The position numbers were made by a program, and so were the translations under genes. Below, one piece after another: positions 23,366 to 33,245 of a DNA stretch of 64,000 bases (the stretch's first letter is position 1; the number at the start of each line of letters is the position of its first letter). This DNA comes from Lepiota brunneoincarnata (Eukaryota > Basidiomycota > Agaricomycetes > Agaricales > Agaricaceae): the NCBI GenBank assembly GCA_023014365.1, contig JAEBUN010000019.1, positions 868,001 through 932,000 of the forward strand, given 5' to 3'. Below the pieces are notes generated by a model, which was not told the DNA's origin, did no database searches, and saw only the letters and a program-made list of their open reading frames with translations.

Positions 23366-25003
23366 TTAAAAATCCTGGAATGGATGCATCTCCAGATCCT
23401 TGGCTAGCGCAGAGTGGAGTTCTTGTTGTAACTTGGGGTTGAGTTCATCAACCATCTGGTGCATCTGAGATGCAACTTCTGTGACAGCTAGGGAGTACTT
23501 GCATTGCAGTGATTGTTGGGCAGTCTGGTTTGGGAATTCGGGATGAGTGTTTTGTTGTCCAGAGAAGGGATGGTTAGGGTTTCTCACAGGACGAGAGGGG
23601 TTTGTGCACATTCCTGGGAAGTGTCTGGCTGGCAGTGGTTGTGGGCATTTACTGACCTAATGGTCTTTAGCTCTGCATTGGAAGCATTCTTGGTTTTGAT
23701 ATGATTTCATTTGTTGTCCAGTGACAACGGCATCTAACTCCAATGGTTCCTGTGTGGAGTCTTCTTTGGTATATTCCAGTTGTGGAATTTCAGGATAAGG
23801 ATCTTTGAATCCTTCTTCTATTGCAGCATGGTCTATGTCCATGGCATGTGGGTCATGTAGTGTGAATTGTGGAGCATTGCTCCTTTGGTAAAACTGTGCA
23901 TAGGGCACATTGTTGTTTGGATGGCTTGGTCCACAATTGGGTTGGTATTGGTTTCTTTGGTAAAATGTGTTCCTGGGGGTACCATAGAGGGCATTGATTC
24001 TGCAGAAATTATCATCAAGTTTGTTGGCTCAGGTATACCAAGCGGTGATGGTTGTCAGAGGGTTTTCTGATTCATCAATCTTCATTGCAATGTGGCAATT
24101 GATTGCTTTTTGATAGAGATCGATCAATGTGCAATCTTCATTAAGTCCAGATTGATGGACAAGTTCCTTGAACTGAGCATTGAACTTGGTCATTGGTTTA
24201 CCTGCTTGATGCAGGGTTTGGAGTCTGGTATGTGCATATGCATGTTTGTCTGCTGGGGTGAAATCGGCTCTAAGCCAGGCAGTGAAGTTGTCCCATGATT
24301 CCATTGCTATAGGTTGCCCTGGTTGGGTTTGGGCATTCCTCTCATGGAGGTATTGTCTGGCCTATGCTCAGGCATCTCCTGATTGCATTGTCAAGAGGAC
24401 AAATAGGGTCCTAGCAAGGTCATTGTTGTACATGGTTGCATTAGTGAGTATGTAAACTTCGCATTGGAAGATCCAATCTTCAAATAGTCTTCTGGTTCCA
24501 TTGAAGGCGATGGGTTTGAGGAGTCCTAACTCCTTTGGGTTTTATGCAGTGGCTATTATTTGTAGTTGTCTGGGTGGCAGTGGTGGTGGTGTTGGCAGTT
24601 GCAGTGGTTGTATGGGTGGTGCTGGTAGAGCTAAGGGGTGTACTGATGTGGGTAATGTGGGTGGTTGCAGTTTGGGTTCTGATTGGTTGTCATTGGTGAT
24701 GTAGACATCTGAGTCATTGTCTACTGGAGAAGGTTTTCCTTGATCTACTGTGTATTTGTGACATGTAAGTAGGTTTTTGTCAGATTGGGAAAGTTCTCTC
24801 AGTTGTTTGAGGGCATATTTGAGCCTTTGAAGTTCAAAATTGTTTAGTGGGTTTACTTTAGCATGATATTCTTTGGCTCTTTTTCATTTCTTTTCTTCTT
24901 GTTTGTAATGTTCTTTTAGTTCTCTTTCATGTTGTAATCTTTGTCGTTCTGCTAGTTCTTCAACAAAGCTTGTTTGAGTGCATGTAGATGTGGATGCATG
25001 TGG
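23366..25003 (-). pseudogene. C1 gag pseudogene (N-terminal part continues at 33246-33385)
   Basis: Capsid-like Gag with the family C landmarks on the minus strand: NPLNDFELQKLKY, KELGLLKPIAFDGTRRLFEDW (24530-24470), a capsid segment (24304-24029), the acidic linker with TKEDSTQEPLELDAVVTGQQM (23750) and one zinc knuckle starting CFQCRAKDHW (23660). Broken by several stops (mostly TGA) and small indels. The N-terminal codons are beyond the family A element at 33246-33385. Confidence 0.88.
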
Positions 25004-25701
25004 TGTTATGAACAGTCCAGACCGGGAGGAACAAGAACTGTTGTTCGACTTTACAAGATGGGTACAGGAGACTACAGACCAATTACGGGCACAAGAATAC
25101 GAAGACAAGGAAGGGGAATATTACACCGCCATGCAGGACCTGGCGAGAGAAGCAGGAATGGAGATAACCTTGGAGGATATATTGGAATACCCCGAGGACG
25201 AGGAAGATAACCATGGATCAACCGACCCAACCTCCGATACGGATGGAAGCACCGAGAGAATGGAGAACGAGAACGAAGAAGACTCCATGGAGATACAATC
25301 GGGAGAAGAAGATTATGAGTCAGAGGAAAGCGATGGAACATCGCACAGCAGTAGCAAGAGTACTGACTCATTGTAATATAAATAACGCTAGGATGCCATC
25401 AGCCAGGATGTGCATCATGGTCAGGACTGCGCACGACCAGTAGAACAGACAAGTAACCTATAATGAGTATATAGCACCTCATAGGTATATAAGGCCTGTA
25501 CAAGTAGAGATTAAAGCCTCAAGCTTTAATCTTGTTAACAGCGGTCGTTTACCTCTCTGCCTTAACTTGGCGTCTTCCCTCGTTATCTCATTGAGCGCGA
25601 TCCACTAAGCTCTATAAGGCCAACCGTCTCGGACACCTTGTAGAGTGATTGAAGGCCGTCTCCAGTTATCCTCGGATACAGAAGGAGCACGGATCATAAC
25701 A
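25004..25701 (+). repeat. 5' LTR of element A
   Basis: TGTTATGA..TCATAACA. U3 codes an acidic peptide (25011-25376). TATATAAGG at 25486-25494, then an inverted repeat agattaaagc..gctttaatct, then the predicted transcript start. Identical in length to the 3' LTR. Confidence 0.95.
25486..25532 (+). promoter_or_regulatory. Family A LTR core promoter: TATA box, hairpin and self-primer
   Basis: TATATAAGG (25486) lies 35 bp before AAGCTTTAATCT (25521-25532). That 12-mer is the exact reverse complement of the first bases after the LTR (25704-25715). In Tf1-like elements the 5' end of the transcript folds back to prime its own reverse transcription, so the 12-mer is predicted to be at or near the RNA 5' end. 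The predicted start is inference from spacing. Confidence 0.7.
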
Positions 25702-25703
25702 TT

Positions 25704-25715
25704 AGATTAAAGCTT
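25704..25715 (+). other. Primer-binding site of element A (self-priming type)
   Basis: agattaaagctt, two bases after the 5' LTR, perfectly complementary to 25521-25532 of the same LTR. It has no resemblance to a tRNA 3' end. Confidence 0.7.
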
Positions 25716-26628
25716 CCTTTGGACAACCTCCATCGTACACCCCGTGGTATCGGTACGCCTTGTCGCTACCCTTCCACACCGGCAGACGATACGCTTTATC
25801 ACTATCCGAGTGCCAACCGTATCTGATGACACGCCTTGTCGCTGTCCGGTGATACACCCCTGTAGAGCAGGCCACCATACCCTCTGCACCCTTGGTCAGA
25901 CGCACCGAAAGCGTTGATAGGTCATCCACACCTTTAAGTGTTGATTGGGATAACGCACCTGTAAGCGTTGTATACAGGTCATCCGCACCTTCAAGCGTCG
26001 ATTGGGATAACGCACCCGCAAGCGTTGTTTATTCACCCTCACCTTCACCTTCGACTTCTTCCCTCTTCACCCTGTCTACAAACCGAAACGACCCCCTTGC
26101 CACCGACTACGAAGAATCCAACAGTTCTGACTGGTCGACAACCGACTCCAAACCCGACTTCACACCCCCTCCACCACGGACCCTAAAAAGAAAACAAAAC
26201 CTATACCCCTCACTTGTTCACCCTCTGGTTCCGCACCGTACCCTACACAACCTACCGAGAGAGTTCAACGTCGAACAGAAGACCCAGGATACCCAGCACC
26301 CCCAGCATCAGTTCTTCAATCCCTACCTAAACAACCACCACCTGAAAGAACTGCCACCTCTACCCGCTCAAAGCTCGGGGAGCCGATTCATAGAACATCT
26401 ACCCCATCCTCCGGTCCTCAACCCTCAACAAGTACAAGAACTAGCGACAACACTTCGCAACAGAAACCCCCAAGAACATTCTCACCCCTCACATCACCAC
26501 TTGGATCACCGGTACACTCACCACCTCGATCCAGTTCCCCTGTACAATCCGAACCATCCGAAGTTAGCCCCACTACCGGGTCTATTCACACTTCCGACGA
26601 GGAATCCACAACCTCTGACATTAACAAT
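25716..26628 (+). other. Element A leader and probable Gag N-terminal region (two competing frames)
   Basis: From 25892 one frame is open for 588 codons (to 27658, starting from TTG, not ATG). Its first part (SVDWDNAPASVV twice, DYEESNSSDWSTTDS) looks like a real, acidic Ser/Pro-rich Gag N-terminus, but after about 26630 it merely shadows gag. The gag frame itself is open back to about 26130 (SDEESTTSDINNMASS before the first ATG). The simplest reading is one Gag N-terminal domain interrupted by a single indel between about 26130 and 26230. Direct repeats of ~54 bp (cgcaccTgtaagcgttgt type, 25930-26025) encode the SVDWDNAP units. Confidence 0.55.
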
Positions 26629-27753
26629 ATGGCCTCCTCCGCAAAAATCAACACACCCCCAACCTTTAATGGAGAGACCGACTACTTCCGCCTCTGGAAG
26701 GATGCAGTACAACTATACATCGATGCAAAGCCAGGAGCCTTTTCTGATGACAAGACCAAGATACAATTCGCCCTTTCATACATGTCCACCGGCCCCGCCG
26801 CAACATGGAGAGGAGCATTCTTGGAATCAAACAAAGAACTTGATGGAAGCCAGACCCTTCCGACATGGAAGAAATTTCTCGAAGGACTTGATACATCCTT
26901 CGCCCCAAACAACGTCCCCGCCGACGCAATGGACAGAATCCGCCACCTCAAACAGAACGGACGATATATCGACGATTACATATCCCAGTTCCAGATACTT
27001 GCCTATCAGGCCGACCTTGGAGATGGAGTGGCGGCGGTCAACTATTTCAAGAACGGGCTGGATCGCCCCGTCGCAATCAAGACAATTAGCCTCAATCCAG
27101 GAAACAAACTCAGCGACTGGTTCAAGCAAGCTCGAACAGCATATCAAATACTACAAACTCAACACGACTATATGCAAACTCGAGGAACTCCCTCGTTTTC
27201 AACGACTTCGCGCACTCGCCCATTTAAAGGGAAGAGAAATGCTTTTACGCGCCGTGTCCCACTGCCCTATCAAGCAACAGACCCTAACGCAATGGATATT
27301 GACCAACTTGCCGAAGCAGTCTACAACCTCGACTTTGAGGACGAGCCAGATCTACTCGCTGAGGAAGCTGATGAAGACGAGGAGACCGAAGAAGACAGAC
27401 TCCACCAGTTGGTACAAGAACGCACCCACGAAGCCCTCAATGCAATCCTCACGGACGCCCAAAGAAAGGATCTCAAGGAAAAGAGATGCTTCAACTGCCG
27501 CAAGACTGGACACTTCGCCCGTGAATGCCCCACCAAGAAGACAATATATCGCCGATCCGAATTACCCCGCAATTTGGATGCCAGAAACTGGTCAAATGCG
27601 ATATCCAGAAGAAGACAAGCAAGCTACAGGAAAAAGAACTCGCTATACAACATACTAGAAGATGCAACCGACGAAGAAGTCGAGGACATCTACGAACATT
27701 TTGCAAATGAATCCAACCACCCAGATGCCCCTCTGGTTAAGGATTTTGCCTAA
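26629..27753 (+). CDS. Gag capsid/nucleocapsid protein of element A
   Basis: 374 residues from ATG 26629. Capsid-like retrotrans_gag region at about residues 10-180 (WKDAVQLYI, WKKFLEGLDTSF, YIDDYISQFQ, YFKNGL), an acidic stretch around residues 240-265, and one nucleocapsid zinc knuckle CFNCRKTGHFAREC (CX2CX4HX4C) near residue 288, followed by a basic tail. It packages the element RNA in cytoplasmic particles, as known for gypsy Gag. The frame is intact; a longer N-terminus in the preceding open region is possible. Pol follows in another frame (frame 0 versus frame 1), so a shift or internal start is needed to express it. Confidence 0.9.
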   Translation: MASSAKINTPPTFNGETDYFRLWKDAVQLYIDAKPGAFSDDKTKIQFALSYMSTGPAATWRGAFLESNKELDGSQTLPTWKKFLEGLDTSFAPNNVPADAMDRIRHLKQNGRYIDDYISQFQILAYQADLGDGVAAVNYFKNGLDRPVAIKTISLNPGNKLSDWFKQARTAYQILQTQHDYMQTRGTPSFSTTSRTRPFKGKRNAFTRRVPLPYQATDPNAMDIDQLAEAVYNLDFEDEPDLLAEEADEDEETEEDRLHQLVQERTHEALNAILTDAQRKDLKEKRCFNCRKTGHFARECPTKKTIYRRSELPRNLDARNWSNAISRRRQASYRKKNSLYNILEDATDEEVEDIYEHFANESNHPDAPLVKDFA

Positions 27754-27789
27754 GGAGACTAGCCACCACATCTAGCCCTCCACAAAGAC

Positions 27790-30700
27790 CTCCTTCCCTT
27801 TCCTATTCACAAAATGATATTAATGTTGTAAAGTTACAGGAATTGTCAGCACGCGTAATACATCTACCCTGTCGAATCCGAAAACACAAGTTCACTAAGG
27901 AAGGACCCGAAAGTGTGGAACTACTCGCCCTACTCGACTCAGGAGCAGCAGGAAACTTCATTGACCCCGGAATGGTCAAACAACATTCATTCAAAACAAC
28001 ACCCCTCGATCGACCCATCGAAGTACGAAATGCCGATGGATCTGTTAACGAAAATGGAACAGCCACCCACTACACGACCCTCAACCTAACGGTTAACGGG
28101 AAGAATATGGAGATCAAACCAAAAGTAGTCTCCCTCGGAAGCCCAAGACTCATCCTTGGATTCCCTTGGCTTGCAGAACACAACCCAGACATCGACTGGG
28201 ATGCCAAACAACTACGCTGGAGAAACGAATGTTGGGACAACACTATATTCTGAGAACTCATCCAATCCATGGAACCCGATTGGATCTACAACGACCAACT
28301 CAACCACATCTCCACACTAGAGCCCACAAGCTTCGAAGAAATCAACTTCAAAGCCTCCGCATCACAATTCCTCGCCGTACAACACGGAGAAAAGAAAAAC
28401 GACGACCCAAGAAAAGTCGTACCCACGGAATTCCACGAATACCTCCCAGTATTTAGCAAGAAACAAGCCGAACGATTCCCCCCACAACGACCATGGGATC
28501 ACAAAATTGAACTCAAGGAATCATTCAAACCAATTGCCATGAAGTCCTACCAACTCTCCCTCAATGAAGAAAAGGAACTCGACACGTTCCTAGAAGAAAA
28601 CCTTCAAAAGGGATACATTCGACCATCCGAATCGCCAATGGCATCACCTTTCTTCTTCGTAGGAAAGAAAGACGGAAAACTACGCCCCTGTCAAGACTAC
28701 AGGTACCTCAACGAGCATACCGTCAAAAATGCATACAACCTCCCCCTCATCTCTCATATTCTCGACAAACTCCAAGGATCAAAATACTTTACCAAACTCA
28801 ACGTACAAGCAGGATACAACAACATCCGCATACGCAAAGGAGATGAATGGAAAGGAGCCTTCAGGACACCCCGAGGATTATTCGAACCCACGGTCATGTT
28901 CTTTGGAATGTGTAACTCCCCAGCAACATTCCAAACCATGATGGACTCATTATTTCGAAAACTCATCGACAATGGAGGAGTAATCGTTTACATGGATGAC
29001 ATCCTCATTCACGCAAAAACAAAACAAGAACTCCGACACCTCACAAGAGAAGTACTCAAGATACTCAAGGACAACGATCTATATCTCAAAACCGAGAAAT
29101 GCGAATTCGAGCAACAACGACTCGAATATCTAGGAGTTATTATCACTCCCGACTCAGTTTCGATGGACCCAGCAAAGCTCAAAGGCATTGCTGAATGGCC
29201 AACACCAACTACCCCACGCGACGTACGAAAATTCATAGGATTTTGCAACTTCTATCGAAAATTCATACACCAATACGCCATATGGGCAAAACCTCTCAAT
29301 GCCCTAATGTCCAAAACCAAGAAATTCGAATGGACAGAAGAATGCCAGAACGCCTTCGATACTCTCAAGAGGAAATTCCAAAGCGAACCAGTATTAATGG
29401 TCCCCGACCGAGACAAACCCTTCGAAATCGAATGCGACGCATCACTATTTGCATCAGGAGCAGTCCTACTTCAACGCGACAACAACGGAATTAAACACCC
29501 AGTCGCATACTTCTCAAAAGGATTCTCACCAGCCGAACGCAACTATCATTGCTCCGAACAGGAACTCTTCGCCATTATCCGAGCACTCAAAGAATGGCGC
29601 CACCACATAGAAGGATCATCACACAAGACCATCGTATGGTCAGATCACGACAACCTTCGCCGCTGGAGAAAACCTGAAGACCTCAGCAGGAGACAAGCCC
29701 GATGAATTGCCTACATGCAACGATTTGACATCGAAATCCGACATATCCCTGGAAAGAAAAATGGACCAGCAGATGCCCTTTCCAGACGACCCGATCATGA
29801 ACCCAAGTCAAGAGACAACAAACAGGTCGTCGCACTCCCTGACAAATTCTTCACCCCAGAACAGCCACAGCATATCCATATTATCGATGAAAATACTAAA
29901 CAGAAAATAAAAGAACTGTGGAAGAAAAAGAAACAGACCGACATCGCCCAAGAAGATGACTCAGGACACCCACGTGTTCAAGGAAAACTATTTATACCAC
30001 AAGATTTACACCTCAGACGCCGCTTACTGCAAAGAGTACACGACTCACCCACCGCAGGACACCCTGGAATCGCAGAAACAACTAGAAAACTCCAGGAATA
30101 CGCCTACTGGCCCGGGATGCGATCATTCGTCAAAAACTATGTCAAAGGATGTGGTACTTGCCAACAATACAAGATCAATCGCCACCCCTTAAAACCACCG
30201 CTGCAACCCATCCCTGGACCCCGTTCTACCCGTCCATTCTCGAACATCTCGATAGATCTTATCACAGACCTACCCCCGGACAGACCCCATGATTCTATAC
30301 TGGTCGTGGTCGACCAGCTTACGAAGGGGATAATTCTAGAACCTACTGCGAAAACCACCAACGCGGACAAGATCGCCAAAATTCTTATCAAACGGCTATT
30401 CTCCAGATTTGGCCTTCCCAAGAAAGTTCTCAGCGATCGCGACCCCAGATTCGCTGCCAAATCCATGAAAGAATTCTACAAACAACTCGGAATCGAACAA
30501 GCACTCTCTACCGCCTACCACCCCCAGACAGACGGACAAACAGAGCGATTCAACCAAGAAATAGAACTCTACCTTGGCATCTATTGCTCATCGAACCCGA
30601 ACAAATGGGTAAAGGCACTCCCACTCCTGGAATATGTCCACAACTCGAAAACACATGCCGGACACCAACATACCCCATTTGAACTCCTCTATGGATCAAG

Positions 30701-31409
30701 CCCCAAAGGATTTCCGACCTCTGAGGAGCCAACGAACATTCCAGCAATAGGAGAGAAGTTTAAATACCTTGCCAAGATACGCCAAGAAGCCCAAGCTGCG
30801 CATGAACAAGCCAGACTAAAAATGGCTGCAAGATATAACCGGCCAGATATCAATCTAAAAGTTGGACAGAAGGTTTGGCTCAACAACCGCAACCTCCCAA
30901 TTCAGTACGCCTCAAAGAAACTGGCCCAACGCCGAGAAGGTCCCTTCACCATAACAAGAAAACTTGGACCTGTAACCTATGAACTAAAATTACCCATCAA
31001 ATGGAAGATCCACAACAAGTTTCATGCGAGCCTCCTAATGCCTGCAGAAGAGAACGACACGCATGGGGAATACAACACAGCCCCACCACCCGACCTTGTA
31101 AATGGAGAAGAAGAATACGAGGTCGAGTCAATACTGCGCCACAGAAAATTCCGGAACAAGTATCAATTCCTAGTCAGATGGAAAGGATACCTTCCCACTG
31201 AGGATTCCTGGGAGCCAGAAGCAAACCTGGAGAACGCCAAGGAAGTCATTGAAGAATATAAAAGGGCCCACAAATTAGACAACCCCACCAATGACCCAAC
31301 CACCCAACACTCGAGCAACCACTCCAGACCTCCCAGAGCCAGACAACGATGGACGCCTTCTCATCCGGGAAAGAATCATATCCCTGGCGAACCGCGTCAC
31401 AGGAGATAG
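27790..31409 (+). pseudogene. Pol polyprotein of element A: protease, RT, RNase H, integrase, chromodomain; two stops
   Basis: One continuous frame with TGA at 28251 (TIF*ELIQ) and TGA at 29703 (RRQAR*IAYM). Protease LLDSGAAGNFID near 27930; RT with FVGKKDGKLRPCQDYRYLN (28660) and catalytic YMDDILIHA (28990); RNase H to about 29800 (PADALSRRPDH); HHCC finger (HDSPTAGH..CGTCQQYK, 30020-30170); integrase DDE: ISIDLITDLP, LSDRDPRFAAK, QTDGQTERFNQE (30250-30560); GPF/Y-type region and a C-terminal chromodomain (YEVESILRHRKF..VRWKGYLPTEDSWEP, 31120-31220), which in chromoviruses steers integration to particular chromatin. With only two substitutions to stops, the copy was recently active. The last 119 nt overlap ORF3. 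Confidence 0.95.
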
Positions 31410-32505
31410 CCAACCTAACCCTGCCACCGATACCGCTGACGACCAACCAGACAGGACCAACAGTCCTTATATCATCCGGCATACCTTCCTTCCCTCCAAC
31501 CAACCCGAGATACGATCCATCCTTTTACACGATGTTCCCTTTCATATTACCGGAACCCGTCTTAAACGCAGTCCAGCGATGGTACCCCTGGTCGACACCT
31601 GCTGGAAGACATTTACTGCTCTTCTGTATCACAAGCGCCTCGTCCACGACCGAGCAACAGAATTCGAAAAACTATGCGCCACTATTCTTTCTAGCGCAAC
31701 AGAGGAACAGGACCGCAATACCATTTCTGCCATGTTATCAACCGCTCTCACCGAATTCCCGTTCGAGAGTCCGATCCCAAGCCCGAGCAATGGAAGCGGA
31801 AGTCAGGACCGCCCTATCCTACCTATCGGGACCACCACCCAACCTTCCAACCCTCCCATGGTGGATACGAGTAACCAACCATCAAGTGTTGTACAAGCTA
31901 TATCTGCTTCTAATGACACCCCCATCGGGACTACCACCACTCACTTATCCACCACCCGAACTCGCTGCAATTGCTGCCGTCGATTCGGCCATATCAAAGC
32001 AGGATGCCCGCGCTACCAATGTCAATATTGTCGAAAGATTGCCCCAGGCCATTACGAGAAGCACTGCGAGAGAAACCCTTACCAGCATCAACCCGCAAGT
32101 ATGGTACCTGGCCTGTATCGCCGCCCACGAGGAATACCAAGCAGAGCTCGATCCCTCACACGCGAAACCACAAACAACAATATTCGACACATTGTTGCAA
32201 GCACCGAGCAGCGCCCCGCTTCAGCCAGACCCCTCCGCACCCGAATTCAAAATGCCCCCGTCGTCATTCCAACCACCAACGCCACCACCACATCTGCTAG
32301 CGGAAGCCACCGACTTCCTGAATCGATCCTTCGGCGCACCCGCCACCATTCACTCCAGAGAACCCATCGTCATCGACCTCACCCAAGACCCGCCATCCCC
32401 AGACCACCAAGCTACCGAAGCGACTCCCCAGAACCCGACCCATACTTCGACTGGGACCCCATCGCCGAATCAAACATTACAGGAGAGCCTGTCGGATTAT
32501 ACTGA
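31291..32505 (+). CDS. Element A ORF3: double zinc-knuckle protein of unknown function
   Basis: 404 residues from ATG 31291, overlapping the pol end by 119 nt in a different frame. Ser/Thr/Pro-rich with two zinc-binding knuckles around residues 227-260: CNCCRRFGHIKAGC (CX2CX4HX4C) and CQYCRKIAPGHYEKHC (CX2CX6HX4C). It ends ESNITGEPVGLY; the C elements have an ORF at the same place with the same two knuckles and the same ending (ESNITGEP / SNICGEPVGDF), so it is a shared gene rather than random open frame. Role unknown; a second nucleocapsid-like nucleic-acid binding protein is a reasonable inference. Expression would need a subgenomic RNA, splicing or reinitiation. Confidence 0.8.
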   Translation: MTQPPNTRATTPDLPEPDNDGRLLIRERIISLANRVTGDSQPNPATDTADDQPDRTNSPYIIRHTFLPSNQPEIRSILLHDVPFHITGTRLKRSPAMVPLVDTCWKTFTALLYHKRLVHDRATEFEKLCATILSSATEEQDRNTISAMLSTALTEFPFESPIPSPSNGSGSQDRPILPIGTTTQPSNPPMVDTSNQPSSVVQAISASNDTPIGTTTTHLSTTRTRCNCCRRFGHIKAGCPRYQCQYCRKIAPGHYEKHCERNPYQHQPASMVPGLYRRPRGIPSRARSLTRETTNNNIRHIVASTEQRPASARPLRTRIQNAPVVIPTTNATTTSASGSHRLPESILRRTRHHSLQRTHRHRPHPRPAIPRPPSYRSDSPEPDPYFDWDPIAESNITGEPVGLY

Positions 32506-32920
32506 GGATATGTCTGATGAGGACATCAGACCTTATGAAGGGGATAATGTTATGAACAGTCCAGACCGGGAGGAACAAGAACTGTTGTTCGACTTTACAA
32601 GATGGGTACAGGAGACTACAGACCAATTACGGGCACAAGAATACGAAGACGAGGAAGGGGAATATTACACCGCCATGCAGGACCTGGCAAGAGAAGCAGG
32701 AATGGAGATAACCTTGGAGGATATATTGGAATACCCCGAGGACGAGGAAGATAACCATGGATCAACCGACCCAACCTCCGATACGGATGGAAGCACCGAG
32801 AGAATGGAGAACGAGAACGAAGAAGACTCCATGGAGATACAATCGGGAGAAGAAGATTATGAGTCAGAGGAAAGCGATGGAACATCGCACAGCAGTAGCA
32901 AGAGTACTGACTCATTGTAA
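31349..32920 (+). CDS. Element A ORF4: overlapping-frame protein whose C-terminus is encoded by the 3' LTR
   Basis: 523 residues from ATG 31349, overlapping nearly all of ORF3 in the next frame, and at 32548 running into the 3' LTR U3 where it adds about 124 residues (MNSPDREEQELLFDFTRW..STDSL). The C-terminal domain is strongly acidic (EDEEGEYY, EYPEDEEDN, SGEEDYESEESDG). No membrane segment or catalytic motif recognised. The same LTR-coded peptide is kept open in four of five A LTRs in the window (A1, both LTRs of this element, mostly A2; partly A3). A homologous overlapping frame, without the LTR part, exists in C3. LTR-overlapping genes are known from retroviruses (nef, sag) but I know of no described counterpart in fungal gypsy elements. 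Confidence 0.65.
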   Translation: MDAFSSGKESYPWRTASQEIANLTLPPIPLTTNQTGPTVLISSGIPSFPPTNPRYDPSFYTMFPFILPEPVLNAVQRWYPWSTPAGRHLLLFCITSASSTTEQQNSKNYAPLFFLAQQRNRTAIPFLPCYQPLSPNSRSRVRSQARAMEAEVRTALSYLSGPPPNLPTLPWWIRVTNHQVLYKLYLLLMTPPSGLPPLTYPPPELAAIAAVDSAISKQDARATNVNIVERLPQAITRSTARETLTSINPQVWYLACIAAHEEYQAELDPSHAKPQTTIFDTLLQAPSSAPLQPDPSAPEFKMPPSSFQPPTPPPHLLAEATDFLNRSFGAPATIHSREPIVIDLTQDPPSPDHQATEATPQNPTHTSTGTPSPNQTLQESLSDYTEDMSDEDIRPYEGDNVMNSPDREEQELLFDFTRWVQETTDQLRAQEYEDEEGEYYTAMQDLAREAGMEITLEDILEYPEDEEDNHGSTDPTSDTDGSTERMENENEEDSMEIQSGEEDYESEESDGTSHSSSKSTDSL

Positions 32921-33245
32921 TATAAATAACGCTAGGATGCCATCAGCCAGGATGTGCATCATGGTCAGGACTGCGCACGACCAGTAGAACAGCCAAGTAA
33001 CCTATAACGAGTATATAGCACCTCATAGGTATATAAGGCCTGTACAAGTAGAGATTAAAGCCTCAAGCTTTAATCTTGTTAACAGCGGTCGTTTACCTCT
33101 CTGCCTTAACTTGGCGTCTTCCCTCGTTATCTCATTGAGCGCGATCCACTAAGCTCTATAAGGCCAACCGTCTCGGACACCTTGTAGAGTGATTGAAGGC
33201 CGTCTCCAGTTATCCTCGGATACAGAAGGAGCACGGATCATAACA
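32548..33245 (+). repeat. 3' LTR of element A
   Basis: 698 bp; carries the end of ORF4 (to 32920), TATA box, inverted repeat and the self-primer sequence. Preceded by gaaggggataa, a polypurine-like tract. Confidence 0.95.

Larger units (their letters stand above)
25004..33245 (+). mobile_element. Full-length Ty3/gypsy chromodomain element of family A
   Basis: 8242 bp with 698-bp LTRs (25004-25701, 32548-33245) that differ at only about four positions. Self-priming site follows the 5' LTR; a purine-rich tract (gaaggggataa) precedes the 3' LTR. Coding order: gag, protease, RT-RNase H, integrase-chromodomain, ORF3, ORF4. Inserted in the C1 gag leader, but no target duplication is found and about 22 bp of C1 are missing at the site. 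Nearly intact: two in-frame stops in pol and an apparent frameshift upstream of gag. Confidence 0.95.

Noticed and set aside
27321..27572. Antisense ORFs opposite gag and pol of A, C1, C2 and C3
   Set aside because: Open frames on the opposite strand of biased coding sequence; no independent motifs and not conserved between copies.
25892..27658. 588-codon ORF as a complete separate protein
   Set aside because: It lacks an ATG start, and over its second half it overlaps the clearly homologous gag frame with low-information sequence; only the first part is likely coding.
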